Positions 1 through 8,097 of a DNA stretch of 10,515 nt are shown piece after piece. Every line of letters begins with the position of its first letter. Within the stretch, counting starts at the first letter, position 1. The DNA is taken from assembly GCA_003024985.2 (NCBI GenBank), contig PXIH01S0003410.1; one strand, 5' to 3'. Source of the DNA: Euperipatoides rowelli. Taxonomy: Eukaryota; Onychophora; Udeonychophora; Euonychophora; Peripatopsidae. The translations under genes were made by a program, and so were the position numbers. The notes below the pieces were generated by a model. The model worked only from the letters and a program-made list of their open reading frames with translations. It was not told the DNA's origin and searched no databases.

Positions 1-330
1 GCGCAAAACAGCATCATACTTAGTTTTTAAAAACATGCTTTAAGTAGATGACATATGGTAGCTTAGCTTTTAACCAATAACAGCAATGGTGACAGCTGTC
101 TAGCTCGCTTAATACCCTTGGGATTCCTCTATTCCCAACATTTAAGCAAACTGACTCAGTCCGCATTTTAGTTCGAGCTGAAAAAAAGTCTGTTTCCATG
201 ATACATTTATCCAAGCTGAATGGGATCGATCTCACTTAGCTCGAGCTAAAAGCGCCCATGGAAATAGGCTGAAAGCCTCTTAGACTGCATGATTGTCCAA
301 TGCTAGAAGCCAGGAAGGGTGGTTCTTTGA
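1..330. other. Higher-complexity non-repetitive segment, no gene called
   Basis: This stretch is visibly less AT-rich and less simple than the rest of the window. It lacks the poly-A/T runs seen elsewhere. On the minus strand it holds one open frame of 71 codons (235 to 20) with a Cys/His-rich patch near residues 48-53, but there is no recognisable domain, signal peptide or conserved motif. A weak 6-bp hairpin (118-123 with 133-138) is visible. It could be the edge of a conserved non-coding element, an exon fragment running off the window, or an old repeat. The sequence alone does not decide between these. Confidence 0.3.
236..249. repeat. 14-bp perfect palindrome TTAGCTCGAGCTAA
   Basis: The two halves are exact reverse complements around a central XhoI-type CTCGAG. 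A related half site, TTCGAGCT, lies about 65 bp upstream at 172-179. A palindrome of this kind can bind a dimeric protein or form a small cruciform, but no factor is assigned. Confidence 0.6.
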
Positions 331-848
331 ATTAAAAATTTAATTTTTCTTTATTTATTTTTTACATTGTAGCTTAAATCTGTTTTCTATGTGCAAATTT
401 AAATGATCAGTTGAATATGTCAGTTGGGATATAATAATCATATACTATTAGATAATAATCTGATTCGAAAAGGTTAATTTATATTTAAAACATATTTCAC
501 CCAACCCCTTATTCTCGTGCACATTTTAAATTGTATTGAAAACATCTCTAAAATCCCCTAACCTACTCATGCTCAACTCATAATTTGTATGGTATTACGT
601 CATAGTTTTTTTTAAAGATAATTCATATAACTTATTTTGAGTATAATTTCCTCCCTATAATAGAAAAGTTTTGCTTTGACAATTCCCACTTGTAGAAAGA
701 ATACTGACACATTAATATACACGTTGAACCTCTTTACAATGAATGTCAGGGGACTGCCTATTTTCATTTATGCTTCTACGCAATGCTCGTCCATTGCATA
801 AAGATGAATAGCTTTGCATAAAATCATGTGCATTAGGGCAGTCAGGCA
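331..848. other. AT-rich stretch without recognisable features
   Basis: No open frame of note, RNA gene, tandem repeat or transposon end was seen here. The sequence is generic AT-rich non-coding DNA with short T runs, such as the T run near 607-614. Confidence 0.5.
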
Positions 849-938
849 TAGGCTATTAAAAGACGGATAGCCATCCATCGTCATCAGTAAAAGTTGAGAA
901 TAATCCAACTTTTATGCAGAGCTTTCCGTTTGCTCTGT
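849..938. other. Cluster of three closely spaced hairpins
   Basis: Three consecutive inverted repeats can be read directly. GGCTAT at 851-856 pairs with ATAGCC at 867-872, and a competing GGAT/ATCC hairpin lies at 865-876. TAAAAGTTG at 888-896 pairs with CAACTTTTA at 906-914, giving 9 bp around a 9-nt loop. CAGAGC at 917-922 pairs with GCTCTG at 932-937, giving 6 bp plus a possible G-U, around a 9-nt loop. The second and third stems are almost adjacent. No known RNA family is recognised. It may be a structured RNA, part of a decayed repeat, or chance in AT-rich DNA. Confidence 0.35.
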
Positions 939-1098
939 CTTGTTAGCCTTTGAACCATTCAAATCTTAGGTTATCTAAGTAGTATAGACACACTTTTTTT
1001 GTCCCAATTGATTTTAGTTTGAAAACTTTGTATCTCAATAATTTTGATATTATTTTCCAACTGATTCAATTGATTTTAAAGTTATTATAAGCAGATTA

Positions 1099-1137
1099 TT
1101 TTAAAAAAAAAGAAAATGGATTTTTTTTAAAAAAAAA
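1099..1137. repeat. Poly-T/poly-A tracts, including palindromic T8A9
   Basis: A T4A9 tract starting at 1099 is followed by a T8A9 tract at 1121-1137. The T-run-then-A-run arrangement is self-complementary. The same shape recurs at 4396-4417, 7184-7203 and 9331-9348. Confidence 0.7.
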
Positions 1138-1273
1138 TATACTTGATTCATATTAAAAGGAAGAAGGAAAAAAGGAATACATACACATTTTATTAACAAT
1201 CGCATACACTTAGTTTATTTTAATTTGACAACATTTTTATGATGTGGATTTCAAATAATATTACTATTTTAAT

Positions 1274-1332
1274 AAGTTTTAATTTTAAATAAAAGTTTAA
1301 AAATTTTAAATAAAAGTTTAAAAATTTTAAAT
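1274..1332. repeat. 21-bp AT-rich tandem repeat, about 2.8 copies
   Basis: Two identical 21-bp units occupy 1291-1311 and 1312-1332. Each reads AAAAGTTTAAAAATTTTAAA plus T. A partial, slightly diverged copy precedes them at 1274-1290. The identity of the two full copies points to recent slippage or local duplication. Confidence 0.85.
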
Positions 1333-1402
1333 AAAGTAAAACTAAAATATTTTGCACAATACTAGCAGTATATTTGAAATCATTTTGATACGTAAATCTA
1401 AA

Positions 1403-1608
1403 AACTATAACAGCTGTTAGAAATTGGGGTAGGAATATGATTGGCTATTATATAAAACAGTTAAATTGATTACGGACCATCCCTGCAGAAAAGTATGAAC
1501 ACATTAATTAGTGAATCTCTTCATTTACGATCCGGATAAAATGAATCTCTACCCTGTTTAGTAAAAGTATAAATGAACCTTAAAAAGGTTGAGAAACCTG
1601 GACTATAA
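1403..1608. mobile_element. Short non-autonomous hAT-like element (MITE) with target duplication
   Basis: The element body is 1411-1600, 190 bp. The right end, read on the minus strand, begins CAGGTTTCTCAACCTTTTTA, which resembles Charlie-type hAT termini (CAG-G/T-GGTTCTCAACC). The left end begins CAGCTGTTAGAAATTGGGG and shares only CAG and scattered bases with it. The flanks support the call: AACTATAA at 1403-1410 and GACTATAA at 1601-1608 match at 7 of 8 positions, as expected for the 8-bp hAT target duplication. There is no coding capacity, so any movement would have depended on a transposase from elsewhere. An internal 9-bp direct repeat TGAATCTCT lies at 1512-1520 and 1542-1550. The left inverted repeat is poor, so the element is old or its left end is misplaced. 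Confidence 0.55.
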
Positions 1609-1858
1609 CTTGCTTCTGCGTAATCATCACCAACCATCACTTTAGTTATACAAGATGTGCTATACAATTTTCTGAATGAGGAAATTATTGTTTTGCCTAC
1701 ACTTAATTCTTGAACTCAAAAGTAGCAAGCTTTTTATTTATTTATTTTTAATATTTATTCACTTTTTTTTAATATATCTAATATATAAAGCAGAAAGTTT
1801 GTATGTGTACATGCGGCCCAATTGAAGCTTTTTTCGCGACCCTTATGAAATTTGCAGC
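1609..1858. other. AT-rich stretch with short TTTA-type runs
   Basis: No gene is seen. A degenerate TTTA/poly-T stretch runs from about 1731 to 1770. The sequence at 1811-1850, with GCGGCCC and CGCGACCC, is more GC-rich and looks like the start of the repeat-derived segment that follows. Confidence 0.4.
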
Positions 1859-2004
1859 AAAAAAAAAAAAGACTTATTAAATTGCGTCCTTTCTGTAATC
1901 AAAGCATCCCGACAAACCCCTCCCCCCCCCAAAAAAAAAGCTTATCAAACCCGACAAGAAGTTAATAAAATGTCTATACAAACTAAAAAAAAAAGCTTAT
2001 CAAA
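1859..2004 (+). repeat. Poly(A)-GCTTATCAAA repeat, locus 1
   Basis: Three A-runs are each followed by a related 10-mer. A12 at 1859-1870 is followed by the diverged GACTTATTAA. A9 at 1931-1939 is followed by GCTTATCAAA, and A10 at 1985-1994 by GCTTATCAAA. The motif CCCGACAA accompanies the units at about 1908, 1950 and 2066. A C9 run (1922-1930) abuts the second A-run. The spacer before the third run, AAAATGTCTATACAAACT, matches AAAATGTCCATACAAGC in locus 2 (about 7730-7746), so the two loci share ancestry beyond the A-run. The parent element is not identified and no ends were found. Confidence 0.7.
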
Positions 2005-2194
2005 ATATTTACAGCCAAATTTTGTCAATGTACCGCCCACAATTGAGCAATAATATGTTTTTCACCCGACAAACAATTTCAGTTGGACATTACTGTATGT
2101 GTGTTTGTTATCATTGAGGAGTCAGTGTTTAGCATACTTCCTACATGGCACAAACTTGAAATTTAGCATGTGTATAGGTTGTATAGTGCTAGAC

Positions 2195-2521
2195 CAGTGT
2201 TTCCCAAATAGGGTTCTGTGGAACCCTGGGGTTTCATGAGTTGAACTATAGGGTTCCATGAAAAATTACATCACAACATTTGAATATTTAAAAAAAAATG
2301 GAATAAAAACTATTTAAACATTGATGAATTGCAAGTACAGCGATGTGTATCTAATGCAGAAACTAAAACAGCACATAGAAGATATTCTGGGGCAGTGCAT
2401 GAGAACTTAATTTAACATGTGCTAATGGAGCCTTATTGCGGCTGCAGCTTAAGATTAGGGTTCCACAAATTTTTAGTGAGTTTGAAAGGGTTCTGTGGCC
2501 AAATTTAATTGGAAAATTTTT
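2195..2521. mobile_element. hAT-like non-autonomous remnant
   Basis: The left end starts CAGTGTTTCCCAAATAGGG, close to vertebrate and invertebrate Charlie-type hAT termini and nearly identical over 14 bases to the left end at 9439. The interior has repeated GGGTTC(T/C) phrases (around 2210-2260 and 2458-2500), which are typical of such short hAT elements. The right end is eroded. AATTGGAAAATTTTT near 2509-2521 may be the decayed counterpart of TTGGGAAACACTG. The proposed flanking octamers, TGCTAGAC at 2187-2194 and GTGTAGAT at 2522-2529, agree at only 4 of 8 positions, so the right boundary is tentative. No coding capacity is seen. Confidence 0.5.
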
Positions 2522-3161
2522 GTGTAGATATTGAAAATAGGCTTTTGGATTTTTGGGATGGGGTGGGGGTCCCAGGAAACTCCATATACTTCAGCTAGTA
2601 ATAAATATTATACAATTTTTTTACATAAGAAAAAAAGATATAATACAAATCTTAGTTGATAGAAAAATTCCAGGAAGTATACATAATTTGATCTCAAGCC
2701 ATCATTAACAATATAAACATTTTTTATATCTAAGCAAAACCGCTCGGCTAAGGCCTGAAGGCCGGCAATCTTTTTATTTGTGATTATAATGCACTGTGAA
2801 TTGTTGTCTTTAAATATTTCACAATGATAAATTGTGAATGAGAATGACAAGATTATAATGAGAGGGAGATGAATTATTGTGCTACAAGTGTATTTATATT
2901 TACAATGTCACTAAATAAAAACAAAATCATCTTAAGATTTATCTGCATTCCAATATGTATAACACAAGAATGATTGACATTTTTTTAAAAAATTAATTTT
3001 CCAAACTGTCTATTTTAAAAGTAAAATTAAAATGATCCATAATTATTATAATAATAATATTGAAATTGCATGTTAATCTAAAACATATGAAGTGAACCTT
3101 TAATTGTATTTGCATTAGTAAATAAACATTTTCAAACTGATTTATTAAGTATTCATATTGT
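2522..3161. other. AT-rich stretch, G-rich patch at 2557-2574, no gene
   Basis: A short patch with GGG, GGGG and GGGGG runs occurs at about 2557-2574. The rest is AT-rich. A minus-strand frame of 80 codons (2850-2608) is Phe/Tyr/Ile-rich with no recognisable domain and is not called. A T7A6 palindrome lies at 2980-2992. Confidence 0.4.
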
Positions 3162-3180
3162 AGAGAGAGAGAGAGAGAGA
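3162..3180. repeat. (AG)n microsatellite
   Basis: A clean alternating AG run of about nine and a half units. Such runs are usually length-polymorphic. Confidence 0.95.
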
Positions 3181-4473
3181 CTCTAAAGATTTACATGATG
3201 TATGCAGAAATTATGCATTTAAAATAAGATGGAAATGAGGGGATTCAGTGGTTTAAAAAAACGATAGTGATGTTCAGAAGAGAAAATTTCATATTCTATT
3301 TACTTTCTTGGAGAAGAAAAAAAAAAAACGATATATAATTTTTACATCTAGATAGGTTGACATTTTTTAAAGATAAAAATGTGACTATAGATTAAACCCA
3401 CATCCTGTTAGTCACCATCATTGTCTAATATGAATATTTACCTAGATAGAATAGATTAAAGATGGATTATCTTTTAAAATAAACTCAAGGTGAATCATGG
3501 ATGAGAGAGGAAAAATAGGGTGGAGTGGATTATAACACTTTGGATTCATTTTAATTATATACCATTGCTCTCATCAGTGGGATTATTGGATAAAATTATT
3601 ATTGTGTTCTTGCTAATGAAAATGGACTCAATATTATAGAATCATGAACTTGTATTCCCATTGATTGTATTTTTAATCTCATTGATTGCAGTTTTATTAA
3701 AGTAATGAACATAACAGCACTTATTATATATAATAAAAAAAGAATATTAAAATGGTTTGAAATTATCAATGACTGTAAGATGAGCATTAGTTGTATTTAA
3801 ATTGCTATGGGTGATCTAATGAACATATAAGCTTTGACAGATGGAAAAATTGACAGTGATGTACAATAAAAACCTTGATGCTGATATTTTTATCATCATC
3901 CTGGTTTTCTGGAAAACAAGGGTTTAATAGGATGATCAATGATGTGTGAATGTTTGTTCGTCTGTGTATGTGTCCCATGCCTTTAAATTGCTTGGCATGT
4001 CATAGCAGTGAGCAAAAGTACATCTCAAAATATTTATTGGAATGTAGTCAACTGAATTGGGTTCAAAGTCAGATTAATGACTTTACACAGTGCCTTTTAT
4101 AACTTTTAAATCATTTACCTAACCACAGGTAATTTTGTATATGGTGCATAGAGTGATATTCATATTAGGCCTACATAGCCAAAGTTACACATTCTGGTAT
4201 TGAATCCAGAATAATTATTTGATGGTAACCATTTATTTATCTTTCTCTTTATACCAGTTTAAGAAATAATGTGCAAATAAAAAATAAAAGATTAGTTTCC
4301 TTCAAATTTTCTTCCTGTGTATAATTGTTTCAAATGTTTTCATAGGGTTTTAAAGAATGCTAAAAACACAGTTAATGTATTTTCTCTAAATCTGATTTTT
4401 TTTAAAAAAAAAAAAAATATGATAATTGTTTATAATTTAGAATTCCAGTTGTCATTATTTTTTTAGGAAATAA
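3181..4473. other. AT-rich non-coding stretch with two small hairpins
   Basis: No gene or transposon end is recognised. One nested hairpin pairs ATCATCCT at 3895-3902 with AGGATGAT at 3929-3936, and encloses GTTTTC (3904-3909) pairing with GAAAAC (3912-3917). A second pairs ATTCTGG at 4191-4197 with CCAGAAT at 4206-4212 around an 8-nt loop. The T8A14 tract at 4396-4417 is noted separately. Confidence 0.4.
4396..4417. repeat. Palindromic T8A14 tract
   Basis: Eight T followed directly by fourteen A, preceded by GA and followed by TATG. The shape matches the T8A9 tract at 1121 and the T8A10 tract at 9331. Confidence 0.85.
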
Positions 4474-4592
4474 AAAATCATCTGTTTTGTGAATGGGTTT
4501 AGGTTACTATTATTATCATCATTGTCATTATTCTTCTTATTCTTGTTGTTGTTGTTGTTGTTATTGTTATTGTTATTGTAAAATCATCTGTT
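4474..4592. repeat. 13-bp direct repeats flanking a TTG/TTA triplet tract
   Basis: AAAATCATCTGTT occurs at 4474-4486 and again at 4580-4592. Between them is a triplet-biased tract (4505-4579) passing from TAT/CAT through TTC to pure TTG and then TTATTG. The flanking identical 13-mers look like a target-site duplication around an inserted sequence with a simple-repeat tail, or like a local duplication. Either reading is inference. Confidence 0.55.
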
Positions 4593-4612
4593 CACAATGC
4601 AGTAATAAATTG

Positions 4613-4776
4613 ATGAATCACCACTAACACAAATATAAACTGCATCTATATTTCCAATATTTTATTAATACCTTGAAAAAAACTCTCAGAGTTCAAATCA
4701 ATAGGTGGTTTCTTTTAGTATTAATAAAATATTGGAAATATATATGCAGTTTATATTTGTGTTAGTGGTGATTCAT
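4613..4776. repeat. 59-bp near-perfect inverted repeat (foldback or palindromic MITE)
   Basis: The left arm (4613-4671) and the right arm (4718-4776) are reverse complements at 58 of 59 positions. The one difference is C against A within GCAT(C/A)TATATTT. The 46-nt spacer itself contains AACTCT-C-AGAGTT. The outer end of each arm reads ATGAATCACCACTAACAC inwards. No coding capacity and no clear target duplication are seen; the right flank runs straight into an ATT tract. It may be a foldback MITE or an inverted duplication from template switching. As RNA it would form a long, almost uninterrupted duplex hairpin. Confidence 0.85.
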
Positions 4777-4786
4777 TATTATTTTT

Positions 4787-4817
<31 letters not shown>

Positions 4818-4881
4818 TTATTTATTATTAATTATTATTATTATTAAATATTATTAATTATTATTAATTATTATTATTATA
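4775..4881. repeat. (ATT)n microsatellite, imperfect
   Basis: A continuous run of ATT/TTA triplets broken by a few T-run and AAT interruptions. It begins at the outer edge of the inverted repeat's right arm and lies shortly before the (TAC)n array. Confidence 0.9.
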
Positions 4882-4905
4882 TTTAGAGTATCATTTTTAT
4901 AATAA

Positions 4906-5650
4906 TTACTACTACTGTTGTTGCTGCTTCTACCATTGCCCCCTATGCCAAAGTTATTACTACTTTAGTTACTAGTACTAACTACTACTACATCTACTAT
5001 TACTACTGTTCTTACTGTTAGTACTCCTGTTATTATTATACTACTTCCATTACTGCTATTACTACTACTGTTACTACCAATTCTGTTACTACTACTGTTA
5101 TTATTCTACTGTTATTATTACTAATATGGTTATTACTACTATCACTAGTATACTACTGTTACTACTACTACCATAATTCTACTTTTTTACTACTACTGTT
5201 ATTTCTACTACTACCAATGTATTACTACTATTACTATTGCCATACTACTACTGTTATTATTACTACTGCCACTATACTACTACTGTTATTACTATTGCTG
5301 TTATTACTATTACTGTTACTAGTACTACTATTACTACTACTACTACTATTACTACTACATTCGTAACAAATGGATACTACTACTACTGTTACTATTACTA
5401 CTTCTCTTACTACTACTGCTATTAATGCTATGACTGCTGCTACTATTAATATTGATATTGTTACTACTAATGCTATATTACTACTGTTACTATTATCTAC
5501 TGTTACTATTATTAATTTTGTTACTACTATTACTATGTTACTTCTATTACTACTAATGTTACTATAATACTCTTACTACTATTGTTACTATTATATTACT
5601 ACTATCATTATAACAGTACTATACTATTGTTACTACTGTTACTACTATAC
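4906..5650 (+). repeat. Large degenerate (TAC)n trinucleotide array 1
   Basis: About 745 bp of ACT/TAC triplets with frequent TAT and GTT variants. Phrases such as ACTACTACTGTTACTATT recur every 15-25 bases, which suggests a higher-order unit of roughly six triplets. A more complex interruption sits near 4918-4960. Triplet phase is held over long distances, which leaves stop-free frames encoding only Tyr/Thr/Leu. These are artefacts, not genes. Confidence 0.92.
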
Positions 5651-6283
5651 TTAAGAAAATAAGTTATGATTTAACATCCAGTAAAGCTTAAAAAATCTTT
5701 TTTAATCAGATAGGTCTACATTGGAATTAGTTCTGTTGTGTGGAATAAAGAGGATTCAACATAGGTTAGATTACTGAAAATTTAAGCTTTAAACTGACTA
5801 TAATTATAAATTTGTGAGTTACATAGCTTTAAACAATGTGTTTAAATTACAATCATTTCATGAATGCAGAACAATGATCTACTGTTTCTTTTCAATCTAT
5901 TACAAAGTAAGATTGACTACTTTACTGCTGTCAAGTGTTCACATCAGAGTATCTAACAGTTCACTAAGGAAGAATAATTATTTTGTAGTACCATTTTCTT
6001 ATAATAATTATTCATCTTGTAATACTTTAATCTGAAACTTACTAGGTTTTGTAATAAATATGACTTGTCACCATTCATAGATTGCAATTTCCATATGCCA
6101 TGTGTAGGAAATTTGTAAGTTTAATGAGATCTTCTGATAATATGTTTCATTATGACATACTTAAATTTGTTGCTTTGTAGTATAGTGTAAATATGTAATT
6201 TAATTTTTTTATATTTATGTATAGGCTACAGTTCTTATATTCAACTATCACTCTAATAGGCTTTGGTCATTGTTAAGGGATTC
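5651..6283. other. Ordinary AT-rich sequence between the two (TAC)n arrays
   Basis: No repeat, RNA gene or transposon end is recognised. A 73-codon plus-strand frame (5814-6035) has no domain or compositional support and is not called. Confidence 0.4.
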
Positions 6284-6299
6284 AATAAATAAATAAATA
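6284..6299. repeat. (AATA)n microsatellite
   Basis: A short run of four AATA units directly before the second (TAC)n array. Confidence 0.8.
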
Positions 6300-6302
6300 C
6301 TA

Positions 6303-6590
6303 GTTACTACTACTATTACTACTACTACTGTTACTATATCTACTGTTACTACTACTATTGATACTACTATTACTATTCTATTACATCTACTATTCTATTA
6401 TAACTACTATACTACAGTGGTTACTATCACTATACTACTTGGTTAGCCTACTACTATTACTGTTACTATTACAACTGTTACTATTAATACTACTAATAAT
6501 AGTATTGCTGCTATATTATGGTTACTATTATACTGTGGTTAATATTATACTACTACTACTATTACTGTTACTGCTATTGTTACTACTGTT
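6303..6590 (+). repeat. Degenerate (TAC)n trinucleotide array 2
   Basis: About 290 bp of the same TAC/TAT/GTT vocabulary and the same strand orientation as array 1, with more interruptions (for example TATATTATGG and CAGTGGTTAC). A 98-codon plus-strand frame across it (6358-6654) is poly-Leu/Ile/Tyr and results from the triplet periodicity. Shared orientation and variants suggest common origin with array 1, possibly one array split by insertion or two outgrowths of a dispersed seed. Confidence 0.9.
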
Positions 6591-7686
6591 AGATTTATTG
6601 TATAGTTTCTACATCAAATTAGTCTTATGTTTTTGCTCTAGCATTGAGGGTTAAGTAGTATAGTAAATATTGCATTTATAAATGATTGATTACTATGACT
6701 TTTTTAGTAAATTACAAGTTATTTAACACATTGAAGACTAGCCATGCATGAAATGTATAGTGACACCTAACATTGTATAAATCATTATAATAAAATTAAA
6801 ATGAAAAAAAACAAACTATTATCAATATTTAAAAACATTGTAAGTTGATCTGGCTAGTTAGTCTATCTAGCCATTTGTGATTTACTTCTTTTGTGTTTGT
6901 GTGATTTATTTTTTGCACTTGATGCACACAGCATCAAGATTTCATTTTTCATTACGCTAAAAGATAACTGCCAACTGACATTTTCTCTCTTCCTTTCCGT
7001 TTTCTTCCATCTTATTTTTCTTGGGAGTTGTTGCCACATTTATCCTAACCTGTCAAGATGAAGTAGTCTGTTAATATATTTGAACAGTCTCTAATGGCTG
7101 ATTGCAGTCTATTTAGTCACACTAATTGTTCTCTTTTTTAGGAAGATTTTTTTTTTTTCACCTCATCTCCCATACTGCCTTGATTTTTTTTTTTTAAAAA
7201 AAATAGTTCATAATTAAATAATTCATATTATTTATGTGCTTTTGATTTAAAAATCAAAGTTGTATTTATACACAATAAATCATATAGCAATTAGAAAATG
7301 AAGACTTGGAGGAAAAAGTCAATTTGCAATTTGTAAACAATTTATTAGATTTTGAATGCATGGAGTCTTTGATATCAATTATTCATATAACAATGTACAA
7401 TAATTACAATTTCTAATTTAAAAAAGCTCTATTATAAACAGCTTAATCTTTTTATTATTGTATTAATTTCATAATTATTTTAACCTTCTAGAATAAGATC
7501 TTATTTAACATTATTTTCTACATTTAAAATTTCTTGTTAGATAATAGGTACAATATCTAGGCTAGTGTTTTAATAACATTATTTTTATTTAATTACCACA
7601 TGATTAATAATTTCTATTGATAGATGGTAGTGATTTCATTTGATTGATAACAGCCCATTAATTTGGTACATCACATGATCTTATTT
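6591..7686. other. AT-rich non-coding stretch
   Basis: No gene, RNA or transposon end is recognised. Notable only for T runs near 7147-7158 and the T12A8 palindrome at 7184-7203. Confidence 0.4.
7184..7203. repeat. Palindromic T12A8 tract
   Basis: Twelve T followed by eight A, preceded by GA. This is the third member of the T-then-A tract series in the window. Confidence 0.85.
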
Positions 7687-7936
7687 AAAAAAAAAAGGAA
7701 GCCACATTTTTTATTCGAAAAGGGCCAACAAAATGTCCATACAAGCAAAAAAAAAAAGCTTAATTTTGCAGGACAGCTAACATAAAAAAAAAAGCTTATC
7801 AAATTTTGACGGACAGGTAACAAAACGTTGATACTCCATAAAATAAAAAAAAAGCTTATCAAATTTTTGGTCCCTGGTTGTGGGTGGGCCCCTTTGTCTC
7901 CTGGCAACCAATATTTTTAGTTCCAGTTCGCCACTG
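7687..7936 (-). mobile_element. Non-autonomous element with CAGTGGCG-type end, carrying poly(A)-GCTTATCAAA repeat locus 2
   Basis: Read on the minus strand, the element starts at 7936 with CAGTGGCGAACTGGAACT. This resembles the CAGTGGCG termini of Tip100/Zaphod-type hAT elements; the family assignment is from memory of the terminus only. Inside are four A-runs on the plus strand: A10 at 7687 (diverged follow-on), A11 at 7747 then GCTTAATTTTG, A10 at 7784 then GCTTATCAAATTTTG, and A9 at 7845 then GCTTATCAAATTTTT. GGACAGCTAACA and GGACAGGTAACA follow the second and third. The octamer outside the end is TATATAGC. No matching left terminus was found, so the left boundary given is simply the first A-run. 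The minus-strand frame at 7907-7671, rich in FF and SFF, is just the translated A-runs. Confidence 0.5.
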
Positions 7937-7947
7937 TATATAGCCTA

Positions 7948-8097
7948 CAGTAAAACTGGCTTAAAATGGAATCTTGTCTAAAATGTAGGAAATTTATTTG
8001 GCCCTAAATACACATTTTACACAAGTATAAAGGAAATTTGCTCAAAACGGAAATTTTTTTTTGCTCCAACCAGTTCTATTTGATACATGTTTTACTG
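7948..8097. mobile_element. Pogo/Tigger-like MITE
   Basis: A 150-bp segment bounded by CAGTAAAAC at the left and its inverse GTTTTACTG at the right (8089-8097). The left end runs CAGTAAAACTGGCTTAAAAT, recalling Tigger-type termini of the form CAGTNAAACCTCGTTAAAACGG. The interior repeats the phrase GGAAATTT...CAAAACGGAAATT, also usual in these short elements. A TA precedes the left end (7946-7947), but at the right the nearest TA is two bases away (8100-8101), so the TA duplication is imperfect. The matching terminal repeat is only about 9 bp. The left end lies 11 bp from the hAT-type end at 7936. Confidence 0.5.

Noticed and set aside
171-180. GTTCGAGCTG as a possible tRNA/SINE B box
   Set aside because: Lacks the GGTTCGANNCC pattern and has no A box at the right distance; no cloverleaf could be drawn.
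20-235. Minus-strand open frame of 71 codons in the less AT-rich first segment
   Set aside because: No domain, no codon or homology support visible, and length is within chance. Kept only as a described segment.
1859-1880. A12 run as the poly-A tail of a retroposon
   Set aside because: The A-run is followed by a variant of the ten-mer found after other A-runs, and no target duplication was seen, so it fits the tandem unit better than a tail.
2608-2850. Minus-strand open frame of 80 codons
   Set aside because: Phe/Tyr/Ile-rich translation of AT-rich DNA with no recognisable motif and no gene context.
3599-3787. Minus-strand open frame of 62 codons with a hydrophobic stretch
   Set aside because: Hydrophobicity follows from AT-rich codons; no supporting features.
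3895-3936. Nested hairpin as an intrinsic terminator or RNA gene
   Set aside because: No T-run follows, no bacterial context, and stems of this length are common by chance in 10 kb of AT-rich DNA.
5237-5567. Plus-strand frames rich in Tyr, Thr and Leu
   Set aside because: Direct consequence of TAC/ACT triplet repeats holding phase; not protein genes.
4505-5650. CRISPR-like array
   Set aside because: Repeats are continuous triplets with no unique spacers of fixed length; context is eukaryotic.
5814-6035. Plus-strand open frame of 73 codons between the two triplet arrays
   Set aside because: The sequence around it is generic AT-rich DNA, and the translation shows no domain or conserved motif.
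6358-6654. 98-codon poly-Leu plus-strand frame resembling a membrane segment
   Set aside because: Produced by the triplet array read in one frame; low complexity throughout.
7671-7907. Minus-strand frame with repeated FFF/SFF phrases
   Set aside because: These are the A-runs of the poly(A)-GCTTATCAAA repeat read on the other strand.
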